Shown: positions 16,820 to 25,742 of the stretch, one piece after another | Layout: every line of letters starts with the position of its first letter | Numbering within the stretch: the first letter of the stretch is position 1 | Assembly (NCBI RefSeq): GCF_014337195.1 | Contig: NZ_CP060634.1 | Location: 1,054,001-1,118,000 of the forward strand | DNA: 64,000 bases | DNA from: Qiania dongpingensis | GTDB taxonomy: Bacteria > Bacillota > Clostridia > Lachnospirales > Lachnospiraceae | Direction of reading: 5' to 3' | Notes under the pieces: generated by a model | Databases searched by the model: none | What the model was told of the DNA's origin: nothing | What the model saw: only the letters and a program-made list of their open reading frames with translations | Position numbers and translations under genes: made by a program

Positions 16820-18678
16820 TGGCGCGATACGTCGGATATAAAAAACCCAAGGACACAAAAAAGACCATACGCCGCCTGTTCCATTATCTGGGCGGCCACA
16901 AAGCCCTTCTGGCCCTTGTCGTCTTCCTGACCGCCGTCGGCAGCCTGGCCAATATCATGGGGACTTATCTCCTGAAGCCGGTCATCAACAACTATATCCT
17001 GCCCGGCGATGTATCCGGCCTTCTCCGGATGCTTCTCCTTATGGCAGTCATGTATCTCACCGGCGTCCTTGCCACCTGGGGCTATAATCAGCTGATGGTC
17101 CGGATGTCTCAAAAAGTGGTGAGTGAGATCCGCCGCGACTTATTTGTACACACTCAATCCCTTCCGCTGTCCTATTTCGACGCCCACACCCATGGAGAGC
17201 TGATGAGCCGTTTTACCAATGACGTGGATACCATCACCGAGGCTTTAAACGGAAGCTTCACCATGCTGATACAAAGCGCCATCGTAGTCACAGGCACCGT
17301 CACCATGCTGCTGGTCCTCAACTGGCGTCTGTCCATGATCGTCCTGGTGTTCATGGCCCTCATGTTTCTGTTCATTCAATACAACGGCAGGCGGAGCAAG
17401 AAATATTTTGCCGAACAGCAAAAATGGCTGGGAAGCATCGGCGGTTTCGCGGAAGAGATGGTCACCGGCCAGAAAGTGGAAAAAGTGTTCAACCATGAAG
17501 AAAAGGATTTTGAAGAATTCTGCCGTCGGAATGAGGCTCTGAGAAAATCCTCCACAAAAGCCCTGACCTATTCCGGCATGATGATACCGGTCATTGTAAG
17601 CCTTTCTTATTTCAATTACGCGGTCTCTGCCTGTGTCGGCGGACTTTTCGCCCTGTCCGGCCTGATCGACCTGGGAAGCCTGGCTTCCTATCTGGTATAT
17701 GTAAGGCAGAGCGCCATGCCCATGAACCAGTTTACCCAGCAGGTGAATTTCCTTCTGGCCGCCCTTTCAGGCGCAGAACGGATTTTTGAAATGATGGATG
17801 TGACGCCGGAAACAGACGAAGGCACGGTCACTCTCTGCCGCGCGGAAGAGGCGGAGGACGGCACGCTCCGGGAATGCTCCGGCCGCAAAGGACGCTATGT
17901 CTGGAAGCAGCCGCTTCCCGAAGGCGGTCATACCCTGATCCCTCTCCGGGGAGACGTGCGCTTCCATGATGTCTCCTTTGGATATATTCCGGAAAAGACC
18001 ATCCTGTCCCATATTGACCTCTACGCAAAGCCCGGACAGAAAATTGCCTTCGTCGGTTCCACCGGAGCGGGCAAGACCACCATCATTAACCTTATAAACC
18101 GGTTTTATGAAATCGACCGGGGATCCATCACCTATGACGGCCTGGATATCCGGGACATAAAAAAAGATGACCTGCGCCGTTCTCTGTCCCTCGTCATCCA
18201 GGATACCCATCTTTTCACCGGGACCATCGCGGACAATATCCGCTACGGACGCCTGTCTGCCACCGATGATGAAGTCCGGGAGGCCGCCGTCCTTGCGGGC
18301 GCCGACTCCTTTATCCGCCGTCTGCCCAATGGCTATGACACCCTGCTCCACAGCGACGGGGGAAATCTCTCACAGGGCCAGCGTCAGCTCCTAGCCATCG
18401 CCAGGGCAGCCGTATCCCAGCCGCCTGTCCTCATTCTGGATGAAGCGACCAGTTCCATCGATACCGGTACAGAGCGGCTCATTGAACGCGGGATGGATTT
18501 CCTGATGGAGGGAAGGACCGTATTTGTCATCGCCCACCGACTTTCCACAGTACGCAACTCCAAGGCCATTTTGGTCCTCGAACACGGAGAAATCATCGAA
18601 CGGGGCAGCCACGAAGAGCTGCTGGAGCAGAAAGGCCGGTATTACAAGCTCTATACCGGACAGTTTGAACTGGAGTGA
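16819..18678 (+). CDS. Heterodimeric ABC exporter subunit, catalytic ATP site
   Basis: A 619-residue half-transporter with about six membrane segments in the first 330 residues and a canonical ATPase domain: Walker A GSTGAGKTTII, signature NLSQGQRQLLAIARA, Walker B VLILDEATSSID with the catalytic Glu, and H-loop FVIAHRLSTV. Between the membrane and ATPase domains is an extra stretch of about 40 residues (around 335-375, RAEEAEDGTLRECSGRKGRY) not present in the partner. Starting on the last base of the partner's stop codon, it is translationally coupled. The pair would form one exporter with one active and one degenerate ATP site. Confidence 0.93.
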   Translation: MARYVGYKKPKDTKKTIRRLFHYLGGHKALLALVVFLTAVGSLANIMGTYLLKPVINNYILPGDVSGLLRMLLLMAVMYLTGVLATWGYNQLMVRMSQKVVSEIRRDLFVHTQSLPLSYFDAHTHGELMSRFTNDVDTITEALNGSFTMLIQSAIVVTGTVTMLLVLNWRLSMIVLVFMALMFLFIQYNGRRSKKYFAEQQKWLGSIGGFAEEMVTGQKVEKVFNHEEKDFEEFCRRNEALRKSSTKALTYSGMMIPVIVSLSYFNYAVSACVGGLFALSGLIDLGSLASYLVYVRQSAMPMNQFTQQVNFLLAALSGAERIFEMMDVTPETDEGTVTLCRAEEAEDGTLRECSGRKGRYVWKQPLPEGGHTLIPLRGDVRFHDVSFGYIPEKTILSHIDLYAKPGQKIAFVGSTGAGKTTIINLINRFYEIDRGSITYDGLDIRDIKKDDLRRSLSLVIQDTHLFTGTIADNIRYGRLSATDDEVREAAVLAGADSFIRRLPNGYDTLLHSDGGNLSQGQRQLLAIARAAVSQPPVLILDEATSSIDTGTERLIERGMDFLMEGRTVFVIAHRLSTVRNSKAILVLEHGEIIERGSHEELLEQKGRYYKLYTGQFELE

Positions 18679-18680
18679 GA

Positions 18681-18709
18681 TTGAAAGATTTGCTTTTTTA
18701 TGATATGGT
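18681..18709 (+). promoter_or_regulatory. Promoter of the PrpR_N regulator
   Basis: TTGAAA (18681-18686) and TATGGT (18704-18709) with a 17-bp spacer, just after the exporter operon. Confidence 0.5.
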
Positions 18710-18746
18710 TTAACTGTTTAAAAATGAAACATGAGGTGACCATTAT

Positions 18747-20519
18747 ATGAAAAAAGCATCGGTTTTAGCCATCGCTCCTTACGACAGCCTGAAGGAGACT
18801 CTTCAGGCTGTTTCTCTTTCTTTTTCAAAATCTGCCGATATTGATGTCTTTGTTGGGGACCTGGAGCAGGGACTCCATTATCTTCATCAGTTCCCCGCAT
18901 CCAAGTATGATGTCATCATCTCCAGAGGAGGCACGGCAAAGCTGCTTCAGAAGACAGCCAGCGTACCCATTGTGGAGGTTGAGACCTCCGCCTATGATAT
19001 GCTGCGCACCATCACAGCCGCCAAACAGTACCAGATGCCCTTTGCAGTGGTCGGTTTTTCCAGCATCACCACCTCTGCTTCTCTCCTTAGAAATATCCTG
19101 AAGCTGGATTTTGAAATACTGGAGATCACCTCCGAGGAAGATGTCCAGCAGAAGCTGTCGGATCTGAAGGCGTCCGGAGTTTCCCTCGTTCTGGGGGATT
19201 CCATTACCGTCAAGACGGCTTCCCGGCTCGGACTTCTGAATATCCTCATTACTTCCGGCAGAGAAAGCGTGGAAAAAGCGTATCAAAAGGCCATCGACTA
19301 CTATCAGAATATCGTCCTGACGCAGGTTGACAGCAGCATTTTCCGCTCTGTGATCGACAGCGGAAATATCTGCGTCATGCTCTTTGACCAGACAGGCGGA
19401 CTGTTTTATGACAATATCTTTTCTCAGGATTCCTCTTTCCTCTCCCTGGAAGATACACTTCGTTCTTCCATACCCCGGCTGGATGAGGAACAAGAACTGC
19501 GAATGATCAAACGCCAGAAAAAAGTGCTGTTCCAGATATATGGGAAAAGGATTCCTCTCCGTTCCCAAGTTTATTATGCATTTTATATGACCCGAATTGT
19601 TGCAAAATCCTACTCTGCCCCCGCCCTCCTTTTTGATTCCTTTGACACCTACAAAGATGACCTGATGCTCCTCTCCACCGGCTGCGACTCCATGTCTCTC
19701 CTCATGAAGAAGATCGGTCAACTTGGACCCCGGCAGTTTCCTGTCTTCATCCACGGAGAATATGGCTCCGGCACGGAAACCATCGCCCAGTACATCCATA
19801 AAACAGGAGAGAGCAAAAGCTCCAGCATGATCTCCATCAACTGCCAGCTGATCACCCCGTCCACCTGGAATTCTCTGGTGGAGAACTCTGCTTCGCCTCT
19901 GAACGGAAACGGCTACACGATATTTTTCCAGGATGTCCATCTTCTGTCTTCGGCCATGCAGGAGATCCTGAATGAGTATCTGAAGGATACCGCGCTCTCC
20001 TCCCGCTGTCTGATTCTTTCTTCTTCCGCTCTGACGATGGAAGATCTAATCGCCGGACGAGAATACAACACCAGTCTTTACAAGCAGCTGGCTGGACTCA
20101 TCCTTCATGTCCCTTCCCTCGCGGAAAGAAGAGAAGATATTCCTGTCCTCTCCACCCTGTGCCTGAACTATTATAACAGTCTCCTTGGCCGGGAGATCAT
20201 TGGATTTGAACAGGACGCATTGGAATACCTTAAGAACTGCAGCTGGAAGCTGAATCTGTTTCAGCTGCACAATGTCGTCAAACAGCTGGCCATTTCCTCC
20301 ACTTCTTTTTATATCACCTTAAAGGAAGTGAAATACGCGCTGAATGAGCGGAGCTCCGATACGGTACAGCTGCAGAACCTGGATCTGTCCAAAACTCTGG
20401 ATGAGATTGAAAAGGATGTCATTAATCTCGTCCTGATGGAAGAAAATATGCACCAGACAAAAGCCGCAGAACGCCTCGGGATAAGCCGCAGTACCTTGTG
20501 GAGGAAACTGAACCACTGA
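18747..20519 (+). CDS. PrpR_N-domain transcription regulator with degenerate sigma-54-type AAA+ domain
   Basis: A 590-residue regulator. Residues about 1-190 match the PrpR N-terminal sensor domain (DVIISRGGTAKLLQ, VPIVEVETSAYDML, VVGFSSITTSA). A middle linker is followed by an AAA+ region (about 325-530) and a Fis-type HTH at the end (AAERLGISRSTLWRKLN). The AAA+ core is damaged: Walker A reads GEYGSGTETIA without the essential Lys, Walker B reads IFFQDVHLL, and no GAFTGA sigma-54 contact loop is seen. It therefore probably regulates through DNA binding without ATP-driven sigma-54 activation. It follows the exporter pair on the same strand and may control it. Confidence 0.88.
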   Translation: MKKASVLAIAPYDSLKETLQAVSLSFSKSADIDVFVGDLEQGLHYLHQFPASKYDVIISRGGTAKLLQKTASVPIVEVETSAYDMLRTITAAKQYQMPFAVVGFSSITTSASLLRNILKLDFEILEITSEEDVQQKLSDLKASGVSLVLGDSITVKTASRLGLLNILITSGRESVEKAYQKAIDYYQNIVLTQVDSSIFRSVIDSGNICVMLFDQTGGLFYDNIFSQDSSFLSLEDTLRSSIPRLDEEQELRMIKRQKKVLFQIYGKRIPLRSQVYYAFYMTRIVAKSYSAPALLFDSFDTYKDDLMLLSTGCDSMSLLMKKIGQLGPRQFPVFIHGEYGSGTETIAQYIHKTGESKSSSMISINCQLITPSTWNSLVENSASPLNGNGYTIFFQDVHLLSSAMQEILNEYLKDTALSSRCLILSSSALTMEDLIAGREYNTSLYKQLAGLILHVPSLAERREDIPVLSTLCLNYYNSLLGREIIGFEQDALEYLKNCSWKLNLFQLHNVVKQLAISSTSFYITLKEVKYALNERSSDTVQLQNLDLSKTLDEIEKDVINLVLMEENMHQTKAAERLGISRSTLWRKLNH

Positions 20520-20556
20520 AACCTTTATTTAGTCTAACCCGAAAGGTCAATGTAGA

Positions 20557-20709
20557 ATGAGGATTTGTATTTTAGGGTTAGGTGTGATCAGAACCGCCTA
20601 TGGATTTGCGTTTCAAAAGGCCGGCCATCAGGCAGAGCATTGGATCCGCGAACAGAAAAGAGCTTCTGCTCCCAACCGATTATCTGTTGAGATACTAGAG
20701 ATATCATAA
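20557..20709 (+). pseudogene. N-terminal remnant of a ketopantoate reductase-like gene
   Basis: A 50-codon frame starting MRICILGLGVIRTAYGFAFQ resembles the first Rossmann segment of ketopantoate reductase (PanE/ApbA) family proteins, which continue for about 300 residues. Here it ends at TAA 20707, and the third glycine of GxGxxG is Arg (GLGVIR). The sequence from 20710 to 20900 holds no continuation. It is read as a decayed gene fragment; a functional micro-protein is unlikely but not excluded. The rest of the 450-bp gap up to 20976 contains only this remnant and the terminator hairpin. Confidence 0.6.
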
Positions 20710-20902
20710 AAAGGCAAAGAAAAACGAGTGTAGCAAGCGGCGCAGTTCAAAACGCAATGGAGACAATAGCCGCCAACTGGCTTTGAACTAATGGGAGATT
20801 CTCATATGCTGGCAGAAGCAATACGCACAATCCGGGAGGCAATCAAGGCAAGCGTCATAATGAAAGACATTCTATACGGATACCTCTTAAGACAGCAAAA
20901 AG

Positions 20903-20937
20903 GCGTCTCACAAGCTTCTGTTTGGCTTGTGAGACGC
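20903..20937 (+). terminator. Strong bidirectional terminator
   Basis: GCGTCTCACAAGC (20903-20915) pairs perfectly with GCTTGTGAGACGC (20925-20937). It is flanked by AAAAAG on the left and CTTTTAT on the right, so it can end transcripts from both sides: the remnant region on the plus strand and the DUF134-NifX gene on the minus strand. Confidence 0.85.
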
Positions 20938-20976
20938 TTTTATCAATACCGACTAAAGAATCGGTGACCTGCTGCT

Positions 20977-21747
20977 TTAGTGATTTCCTCCGCAGCCATG
21001 ATGATCATGTCCGCCGCAGCCGCCGTGACCCTCGTGTCCATCTCCGTGGCCGCAGGAATGTCCTTCTTCATGTCCATGGTGAGTGCACATAGCATCGGGA
21101 TCATAAGACAGGGAGCCGGCCAAGAATGACCCGACCTGAGTATCCGCTTCCCCAGCCGCGCCAGGGAACAGGCGAATACCGGCTTCTGCCAGGGCATTTC
21201 TGGCTCCGCCGCCGATGTTTCCGCAGATGAGCACCTCTACTCCCCGCTCCTTTAAAAAGCCTGCCAGGGCTCCATGGCCGGTTCCATTGGTATCTACAAC
21301 TTCCGAAGACAAGATTTTTCCATCTTCTGTCTCATAAATCTTGAACTGCTCCGTATGGCCAAAATGCTGAAATATCTGGCCGTTTTCATAGGTCACTGCA
21401 AGTTTCATTTTCTTTCCACCTTTCTGCACCCCTGCCTCAGACAAATGTGTTTCCACAATCCGGTAACTTCCTCCTTCAATATGAAGGGAAGAACCCTCTA
21501 CCAGAAATCTGGCTGTCTTTTTCCGCGCTTCCGCATAAAGCGCCTGAACGGTTGCCCGCTTTACATCCATCCTCGCAGCGCAGGCCTCCTGTGTAAGTCC
21601 TTCATAATCAATAAGGCGAAGCACCTCATATTCTTCCACACTGAGGATGATCCGGTTTCCACGGCATGAGTCCTCCCTTTCTACCGGCCCAAAGCTGCTG
21701 AATCGGGGCATCCTGCCTACGCATTTGCATTTGCTTGGTCTTGGCAT
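20977..21747 (-). CDS. DUF134 DNA-binding / NifX-type (iron-molybdenum cofactor-binding) fusion protein
   Basis: A 256-residue fusion. Residues about 1-95 are a DUF134 HTH domain (MPRPSKCKCVGRMP, EEYEVLRLIDYEGLTQEACAARMDVKRATVQ). Residues about 113-215 are a NifX/NifB-type dinitrogenase FeMo-cofactor-binding domain (MKLAVTYENGQIFQHFGHTE, EVLICGNIGGGARNALAEAG). The tail of about 40 residues is His/Gly/Cys-rich, suggesting metal binding. ATG 21747 is preferred because AAGGA lies 8 bases upstream; the frame's first ATG is at 21768. It has its own consensus promoter. A metal- or cluster-responsive regulator is the likely role, but its targets cannot be read from the sequence. Confidence 0.9.
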   Translation of the reverse strand: MPRPSKCKCVGRMPRFSSFGPVEREDSCRGNRIILSVEEYEVLRLIDYEGLTQEACAARMDVKRATVQALYAEARKKTARFLVEGSSLHIEGGSYRIVETHLSEAGVQKGGKKMKLAVTYENGQIFQHFGHTEQFKIYETEDGKILSSEVVDTNGTGHGALAGFLKERGVEVLICGNIGGGARNALAEAGIRLFPGAAGEADTQVGSFLAGSLSYDPDAMCTHHGHEEGHSCGHGDGHEGHGGCGGHDHHGCGGNH

Positions 21748-21795
21748 GGCGTGCATCCTTTCTGACATTCTATTATTTTCATTGCCCTTAAAAAT

Positions 21796-21824
21796 AATAT
21801 ATCATCTTTATTGGCATATGTCAA
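21796..21824 (-). promoter_or_regulatory. Promoter of the DUF134-NifX gene
   Basis: Minus-strand TTGACA (21819-21824) and TATATT (21796-21801) with a 17-bp spacer, about 50 bp before the start codon. Confidence 0.75.
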
Positions 21825-21854
21825 TAATAATTTGCTGTTACCATTTATTGCAAA

Positions 21855-21883
21855 ACAGCGTCCGGCATTTATCCGGACGCTGT
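21855..21883 (-). terminator. Terminator after the glycosyltransferase gene
   Basis: On the minus strand ACAGCGTCCGG pairs with CCGGACGCTGT around a 7-base loop, followed by TTTTGC. It lies 50 bp past the glycosyltransferase stop. Confidence 0.8.
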
Positions 21884-21932
21884 TGATCATTTCAGTTCTA
21901 ATGATACCCGCCGGCGGACGGCAGTTTTTTCG

Positions 21933-23189
21933 TCAGCCTCGGATTTCCTGTACGCTTTTTACAACCGTATGACGGATGGGCACCCATGTTACCTTTTTAA
22001 ACAATGCCGCAATCGCAATGGGTACATATGTGAATATAAAAATGGGAAAGCTGAACATATACAGTATCTTCTTCCGTCCACTGCAGTGAATCTGCTTCCA
22101 CTCCGTGATCGTGGTCACAAGGCCAAAGAAAAACAAGGAAATGTATATTCCAACGAGATTTCCGATAATCGCTTCTATCGTCATCTCAACCCAGCTCAAA
22201 TGGCCGAGCAGCAGTCCGGCTGTTCCAAACACGCCGTTGATCACCAGCGTCACCATGGTCAATAAAGTAGCCGGAGCAAGGGTCATCATCATATCGTAGC
22301 ACTGAAAACTGTGCTTCGTGGCCATCCCTCTCATGAGTCTCCCGCCATAATTCCCGAGTACCTGGTAAAATCCTTTCGCCCAGCGAAGCCTCTGGTTCCA
22401 AGATTCTTTAAAGCGGATAGGCTGTTCATCATAAAGAATGGCGTCTTCACAATACCCGATGATCCGGCCCTGGATGATACTGTCGGTGGAAAACTCAATA
22501 TCTTCAGTGAGAAGATGATGCTTCCATCCATTGTTTTCACGGATGATTTCGTTGGATACCAGGAAGCCCGTACCCGATATGGCACAGCTGGTCCCGCACT
22601 GCATCCTCGCGCCGTTCAGATATTTGGATTCCCTCAAAAACCACAGAGCATAGCCGGCCGAGATCCAATTGGAACCGTAATTCTTCGAATTCCGATAGCT
22701 GGTGACCACCGAATAACCGCTTCCAAACACCTTATTCATCTCTGCCACATAATTCTCGTCCAGAACATTGTCCGCGTCAAAGACCATATATCCGTCATAA
22801 GCCTCCAGGCCTACCTTTGTATCGATCTTAGAAAACAAATAATTAAGCGCATACCCTTTTCCCACTTGAATATGGTCAAAACGCTCGTAAACAATCGCGC
22901 GGTGCTCCCTGGCCACCCGCGCCGTATCGTCTGTGCAGTTATCCGCTACCACATAAATGTCTATCAAATTCGAGGGGTAATTCTGCCTATGGATACTGTC
23001 CAGCAGCTCTCCTATGACCGTCCCCTCATTTCTGGCGGAAATCACCACCGCAAATTTATGGAGCTTATCCGCATCATAGTGCTTCCTTTTGGAAAACAGT
23101 CGAATAAAAACAAACACTATCTGATATAAATAACAGACGCTGAAAAGCAATAAGATCAGAAAATTAAAATTTCGAATCCATATGGTCAT
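21933..23189 (-). CDS. Membrane glycosyltransferase, family 2
   Basis: A 418-residue processive-type GT2 enzyme. An N-terminal membrane segment (FLILLLFSVCYLYQIVFVFI) precedes the GT-A domain with VVADNCTDD, MVFDADNVL, TEDIEFS and the QRLRWAKG motif, the D,D,D,QxxRW set of cellulose/hyaluronan-synthase-like enzymes. Three or four membrane spans follow at about 290-400. It would use a nucleotide sugar at the membrane to build a surface polysaccharide; the sugar is not determinable. ATG 23189 has GAGAGG at a somewhat long distance. It stands alone, with its own terminator, next to a tyrosine phosphatase gene. Confidence 0.9.
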   Translation of the reverse strand: MTIWIRNFNFLILLLFSVCYLYQIVFVFIRLFSKRKHYDADKLHKFAVVISARNEGTVIGELLDSIHRQNYPSNLIDIYVVADNCTDDTARVAREHRAIVYERFDHIQVGKGYALNYLFSKIDTKVGLEAYDGYMVFDADNVLDENYVAEMNKVFGSGYSVVTSYRNSKNYGSNWISAGYALWFLRESKYLNGARMQCGTSCAISGTGFLVSNEIIRENNGWKHHLLTEDIEFSTDSIIQGRIIGYCEDAILYDEQPIRFKESWNQRLRWAKGFYQVLGNYGGRLMRGMATKHSFQCYDMMMTLAPATLLTMVTLVINGVFGTAGLLLGHLSWVEMTIEAIIGNLVGIYISLFFFGLVTTITEWKQIHCSGRKKILYMFSFPIFIFTYVPIAIAALFKKVTWVPIRHTVVKSVQEIRG

Positions 23190-23471
23190 AACACGTCATT
23201 TCCTCTCGATTTTTTCCCGTTATACTCTCATCCCGTCAAAAACACAATATTCTTTCAATAACACTTTCATTACTACTTGCACCAGTATACAGAAAAACCT
23301 GTGTCTAATTTGTGTCTAAAGGTTTAAATTTTCCTTTAAATTTTCCTTTGTTTCTTACTGTTATTTTCCCAAAAAAGAAAGATTCCATGCACTGTTATTT
23401 TTTACAGTGCCGGAACCTTGTTTTCACTGAGCTTTTCCGGTTTGGAATCCCATGTTTTTCTTACAATTTTC

Positions 23472-23942
23472 TTAATTTTTCTTCAACACATATTTCAGGA
23501 ATGCTTCGCAGCCTTCCAGGATATCTTCGTAGGTCAGGTCGAAATTACCCGTATACCAGGGATCGGCAATGTCTCTCGGCCTGCTTCCAAAATCCAAAAG
23601 ACGCCTCACCTTATGTTCTGTGTCCTCTTCCGGCCTCATGCCGAGGATCCGGTACATGTTTGAAATATTCCTTTGTTCCATACCGATCAGATAATCGTAC
23701 TTATCATAATCCGTTCTCTCCATCCGGACTGCCCGGTGGTCTCCCACAGGGATGCCGCAGGCCCTGAGCTTGTTACGGGTCCCCCTGTGCACCGGATTCC
23801 CAATCTCTTCATAACTGGTTGCTGCAGATTCAATCACAAAACAATCCTCGAGGCCGCGCTTCCTAACCATATCCTTTAAAATATATTCTGCCATAGGAGA
23901 ACGGCAAATATTGCCGTGGCAAATAAATAGTATTTTTATCAT
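23472..23942 (-). CDS. Low-molecular-weight protein tyrosine phosphatase
   Basis: A 156-residue cytoplasmic phosphatase with the signature loop CHGNICRSP at residues 8-16 (nucleophile Cys8, Arg14) and the general-acid DPWYTG near residue 127. It is intact. Its first codons, MIKILFICHG, form the left attachment repeat of the mobile element to the right, so the element has inserted at the very start of the gene and left the reading frame whole. The native promoter must have been displaced to beyond the element; expression now depends on the element's left end. No ribosome site of good quality is seen in the new upstream sequence. Confidence 0.93.
   Translation of the reverse strand: MIKILFICHGNICRSPMAEYILKDMVRKRGLEDCFVIESAATSYEEIGNPVHRGTRNKLRACGIPVGDHRAVRMERTDYDKYDYLIGMEQRNISNMYRILGMRPEEDTEHKVRRLLDFGSRPRDIADPWYTGNFDLTYEDILEGCEAFLKYVLKKN
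23912..23942 (-). repeat. Left attachment site of the integrated element (in the phosphatase gene start)
   Basis: 31-bp sequence, TGCCGTGGCA to TTTTTATCAT on the plus strand, repeated directly at 34872-34902 with 27 of 31 bases identical. It encodes the first ten codons of the phosphatase. Confidence 0.85.
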
Positions 23943-24068
23943 CTTGATTATATCCCTTCATAAGCCTTCAAATGCCTATAATTGCCGGCTTTCCGGCGTT
24001 TTCTTGATTTTCTGTTTTTGCCTCTCTCTACGCATATCTACATAAATCTGCGTAAATTACCGGGCAAA

Positions 24069-24103
24069 TGGTGTAGTAAGTGGTGTAGTAAACTGGTGTA
24101 CAA
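24069..24103 (+). repeat. Three tandem 10-bp repeats, probable integrase arm sites (left end)
   Basis: TGGTGTAGTA at 24069-24078 and 24081-24090 and TGGTGTACAA at 24094-24103, spaced 12-13 bp, ending at the integrase stop codon. Two more copies lie at 34788-34808 near the right end in the same orientation. Confidence 0.6.
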
Positions 24104-25303
24104 TCAACCTGATTTTCTCCTCTGCTCCGGCTTGTCAGCCTGCTTGAAGTCTACGATTTTCGCCATCTGCTCGGCAGCTCGGTCATAGCTTGCATGGGTA
24201 TAAATGTTCAGTGTAACTCCCACATCTGAATGTCCCATCAGATATTGCAGTGTTTTCACATCCATACCGGCATTTGCCATATTCGTACAGAACGTATGTC
24301 GGAAACCGTGAGGGGTGATATTCGGTAAAGGCTGCTCTATATGGAGCTTCTTGTATTTCTTCATCGCCCAGCGCATTTCATTCTCGATATGCAGCGCAAC
24401 CTTTGGATGCTCGTCTTTATCAATCAGAATGAACTTGCTATACCCATCCACAATCATTTCCGTTTTCACTTTTCTGCGGTTTGCAAGAATGTTTAACAAG
24501 CTCTGGTACACTTCATCCGTCATAGGGATAAACCGGCAGCCGCTTTCGGTTTTGGTTTTCTCCACATAATATTTCCCGCCACGCTCACGGACTAACTGAT
24601 GGTCAACCCGGATTCTTCTCTTTTCAAAATCCAAATCGCTTTTTGTCAATCCGCAAAATTCACTGACACGCATTCCCGTTTGTAACAGAACAACAAATTC
24701 ATCAAAATATTTGCAGTAGGTCTTATCCTCCCGGATAAAATCCATCCACAATTTCTGCTGCTCGTCAGTCATAGCAATACGTTTTTGTGAATCATTTGGA
24801 ACAACATCTGTCAGTTTGAAATCAAAGGGATTCCTTCGGATAACATCTTCATTATATGACATCTGGAATGCCGGTTTGACAACGCCCCTGACGCTTGTAA
24901 GAGTGCTGTAGCCTTTGCCGTCTTGGTGGAGCTTCATCACCCACTGCTGGGCATCCGATACCTTAATATCCCTTATCTGTTGGTTTCCAAAATCTTCTTT
25001 CTTAACCAGATTCAATACAAAATTGTATCCTACTTTGGTGTTGTAACGAACACCTTGTTTCAAACTGATATAGCGTTCCAAAAGTGCTATTACGGTTACC
25101 TTACCTGCCGCATAATCAATACCCTCGTCAAGCTGCTTCTGAATTTCTTTTTCCTTTTCCCGAAGTTCTTTCAGGTCAGAGGAATAAACTGTCTGCCGCT
25201 TTCCTCGAATATCTGTGTACCGATATTGATAAATCAGGTCTTTTCTCTGGCTCTCTCCTGTCCGCAGGATTCGTCCTTTATTGTCTTTGCGTTTTTCGGA
25301 CAT
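24104..25303 (-). CDS. Site-specific tyrosine recombinase (Tn916-type integrase)
   Basis: A 399-residue phage-type integrase that recombines the element's ends with the attachment site. An N-terminal arm-binding domain (about 15-60, YQYRYTDIRGKRQTVYSSDL) and SAM-like core domain precede the catalytic domain with Arg in LLQTGMRVSEFCGL, the HGFRHTFCTNMANAG motif and TLNIYTHASYDRA with the nucleophile Tyr. ATG 25303 is chosen because GGAG lies 7 bases upstream; a frame-start two codons earlier is weaker. The gene lies at the left end, 160 bp from the attachment site, and reads toward it, as in Tn916-like elements. Confidence 0.95.
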   Translation of the reverse strand: MSEKRKDNKGRILRTGESQRKDLIYQYRYTDIRGKRQTVYSSDLKELREKEKEIQKQLDEGIDYAAGKVTVIALLERYISLKQGVRYNTKVGYNFVLNLVKKEDFGNQQIRDIKVSDAQQWVMKLHQDGKGYSTLTSVRGVVKPAFQMSYNEDVIRRNPFDFKLTDVVPNDSQKRIAMTDEQQKLWMDFIREDKTYCKYFDEFVVLLQTGMRVSEFCGLTKSDLDFEKRRIRVDHQLVRERGGKYYVEKTKTESGCRFIPMTDEVYQSLLNILANRRKVKTEMIVDGYSKFILIDKDEHPKVALHIENEMRWAMKKYKKLHIEQPLPNITPHGFRHTFCTNMANAGMDVKTLQYLMGHSDVGVTLNIYTHASYDRAAEQMAKIVDFKQADKPEQRRKSG

Positions 25304-25402
25304 TGTCAAACTCCTTTCCGTGATGGAAAGAGCCTTGATATGACACGTTCATTGTATCACATCAGGGCTGCCTTTTACATCACTTATTTGCATTAGATAG
25401 CA

Positions 25403-25597
25403 TTAAATCGAATACGCCTGCTCAATGTACTGGTCGAACAGGCGTCGCTTAATCAATCTCTTATTCCCAACCCACAAGACAAACTTGCAGTTATCATCAT
25501 TGGTTATATCTCTTAGCTTATTGATTCCCACACCAGAATAAGCCGCAGCTTCTTCCAGCGTTAAATTACTTTTTTCCCAAATGGGAATTTCCTTCAT
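25403..25597 (-). CDS. Excisionase-like DNA-binding protein
   Basis: A 64-residue protein of the Tn916 Xis/excisionase type. The helix-turn-helix is LTLEEAAAYSGVGINKLRDI, followed by a wing (FVLWVGNKRLIKRRLFDQYI). It sits immediately upstream of the integrase, as in Tn916-like elements, with GGAGG 9 bases before ATG 25597. It should help the integrase excise the element. Confidence 0.88.
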   Translation of the reverse strand: MKEIPIWEKSNLTLEEAAAYSGVGINKLRDITNDDNCKFVLWVGNKRLIKRRLFDQYIEQAYSI

Positions 25598-25742
25598 AGG
25601 CAGTTACCTCCATAAATTAGTTTATCCGACGGGAGCAGCCCTGCCGGAATGAAAAAATCGTTGTGTATTCGGTTCAAGTGGCGAAGTGGCAATACTGGCA
25701 ATCTATAAAAATCCTGCCACTTGGATTTTCTTTTCCACTTCA

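Noticed and set aside
18825..19940. Minus-strand open frame of 371 codons
   Set aside because: Antisense to the PrpR_N regulator, which has family motifs and a good start. A shadow frame.
20806..20967. 53-codon plus-strand frame starting MLAEAIRTIREAIKAS
   Set aside because: It reads through the strong bidirectional terminator hairpin and has no recognised homology or ribosome site. At most a gene remnant.
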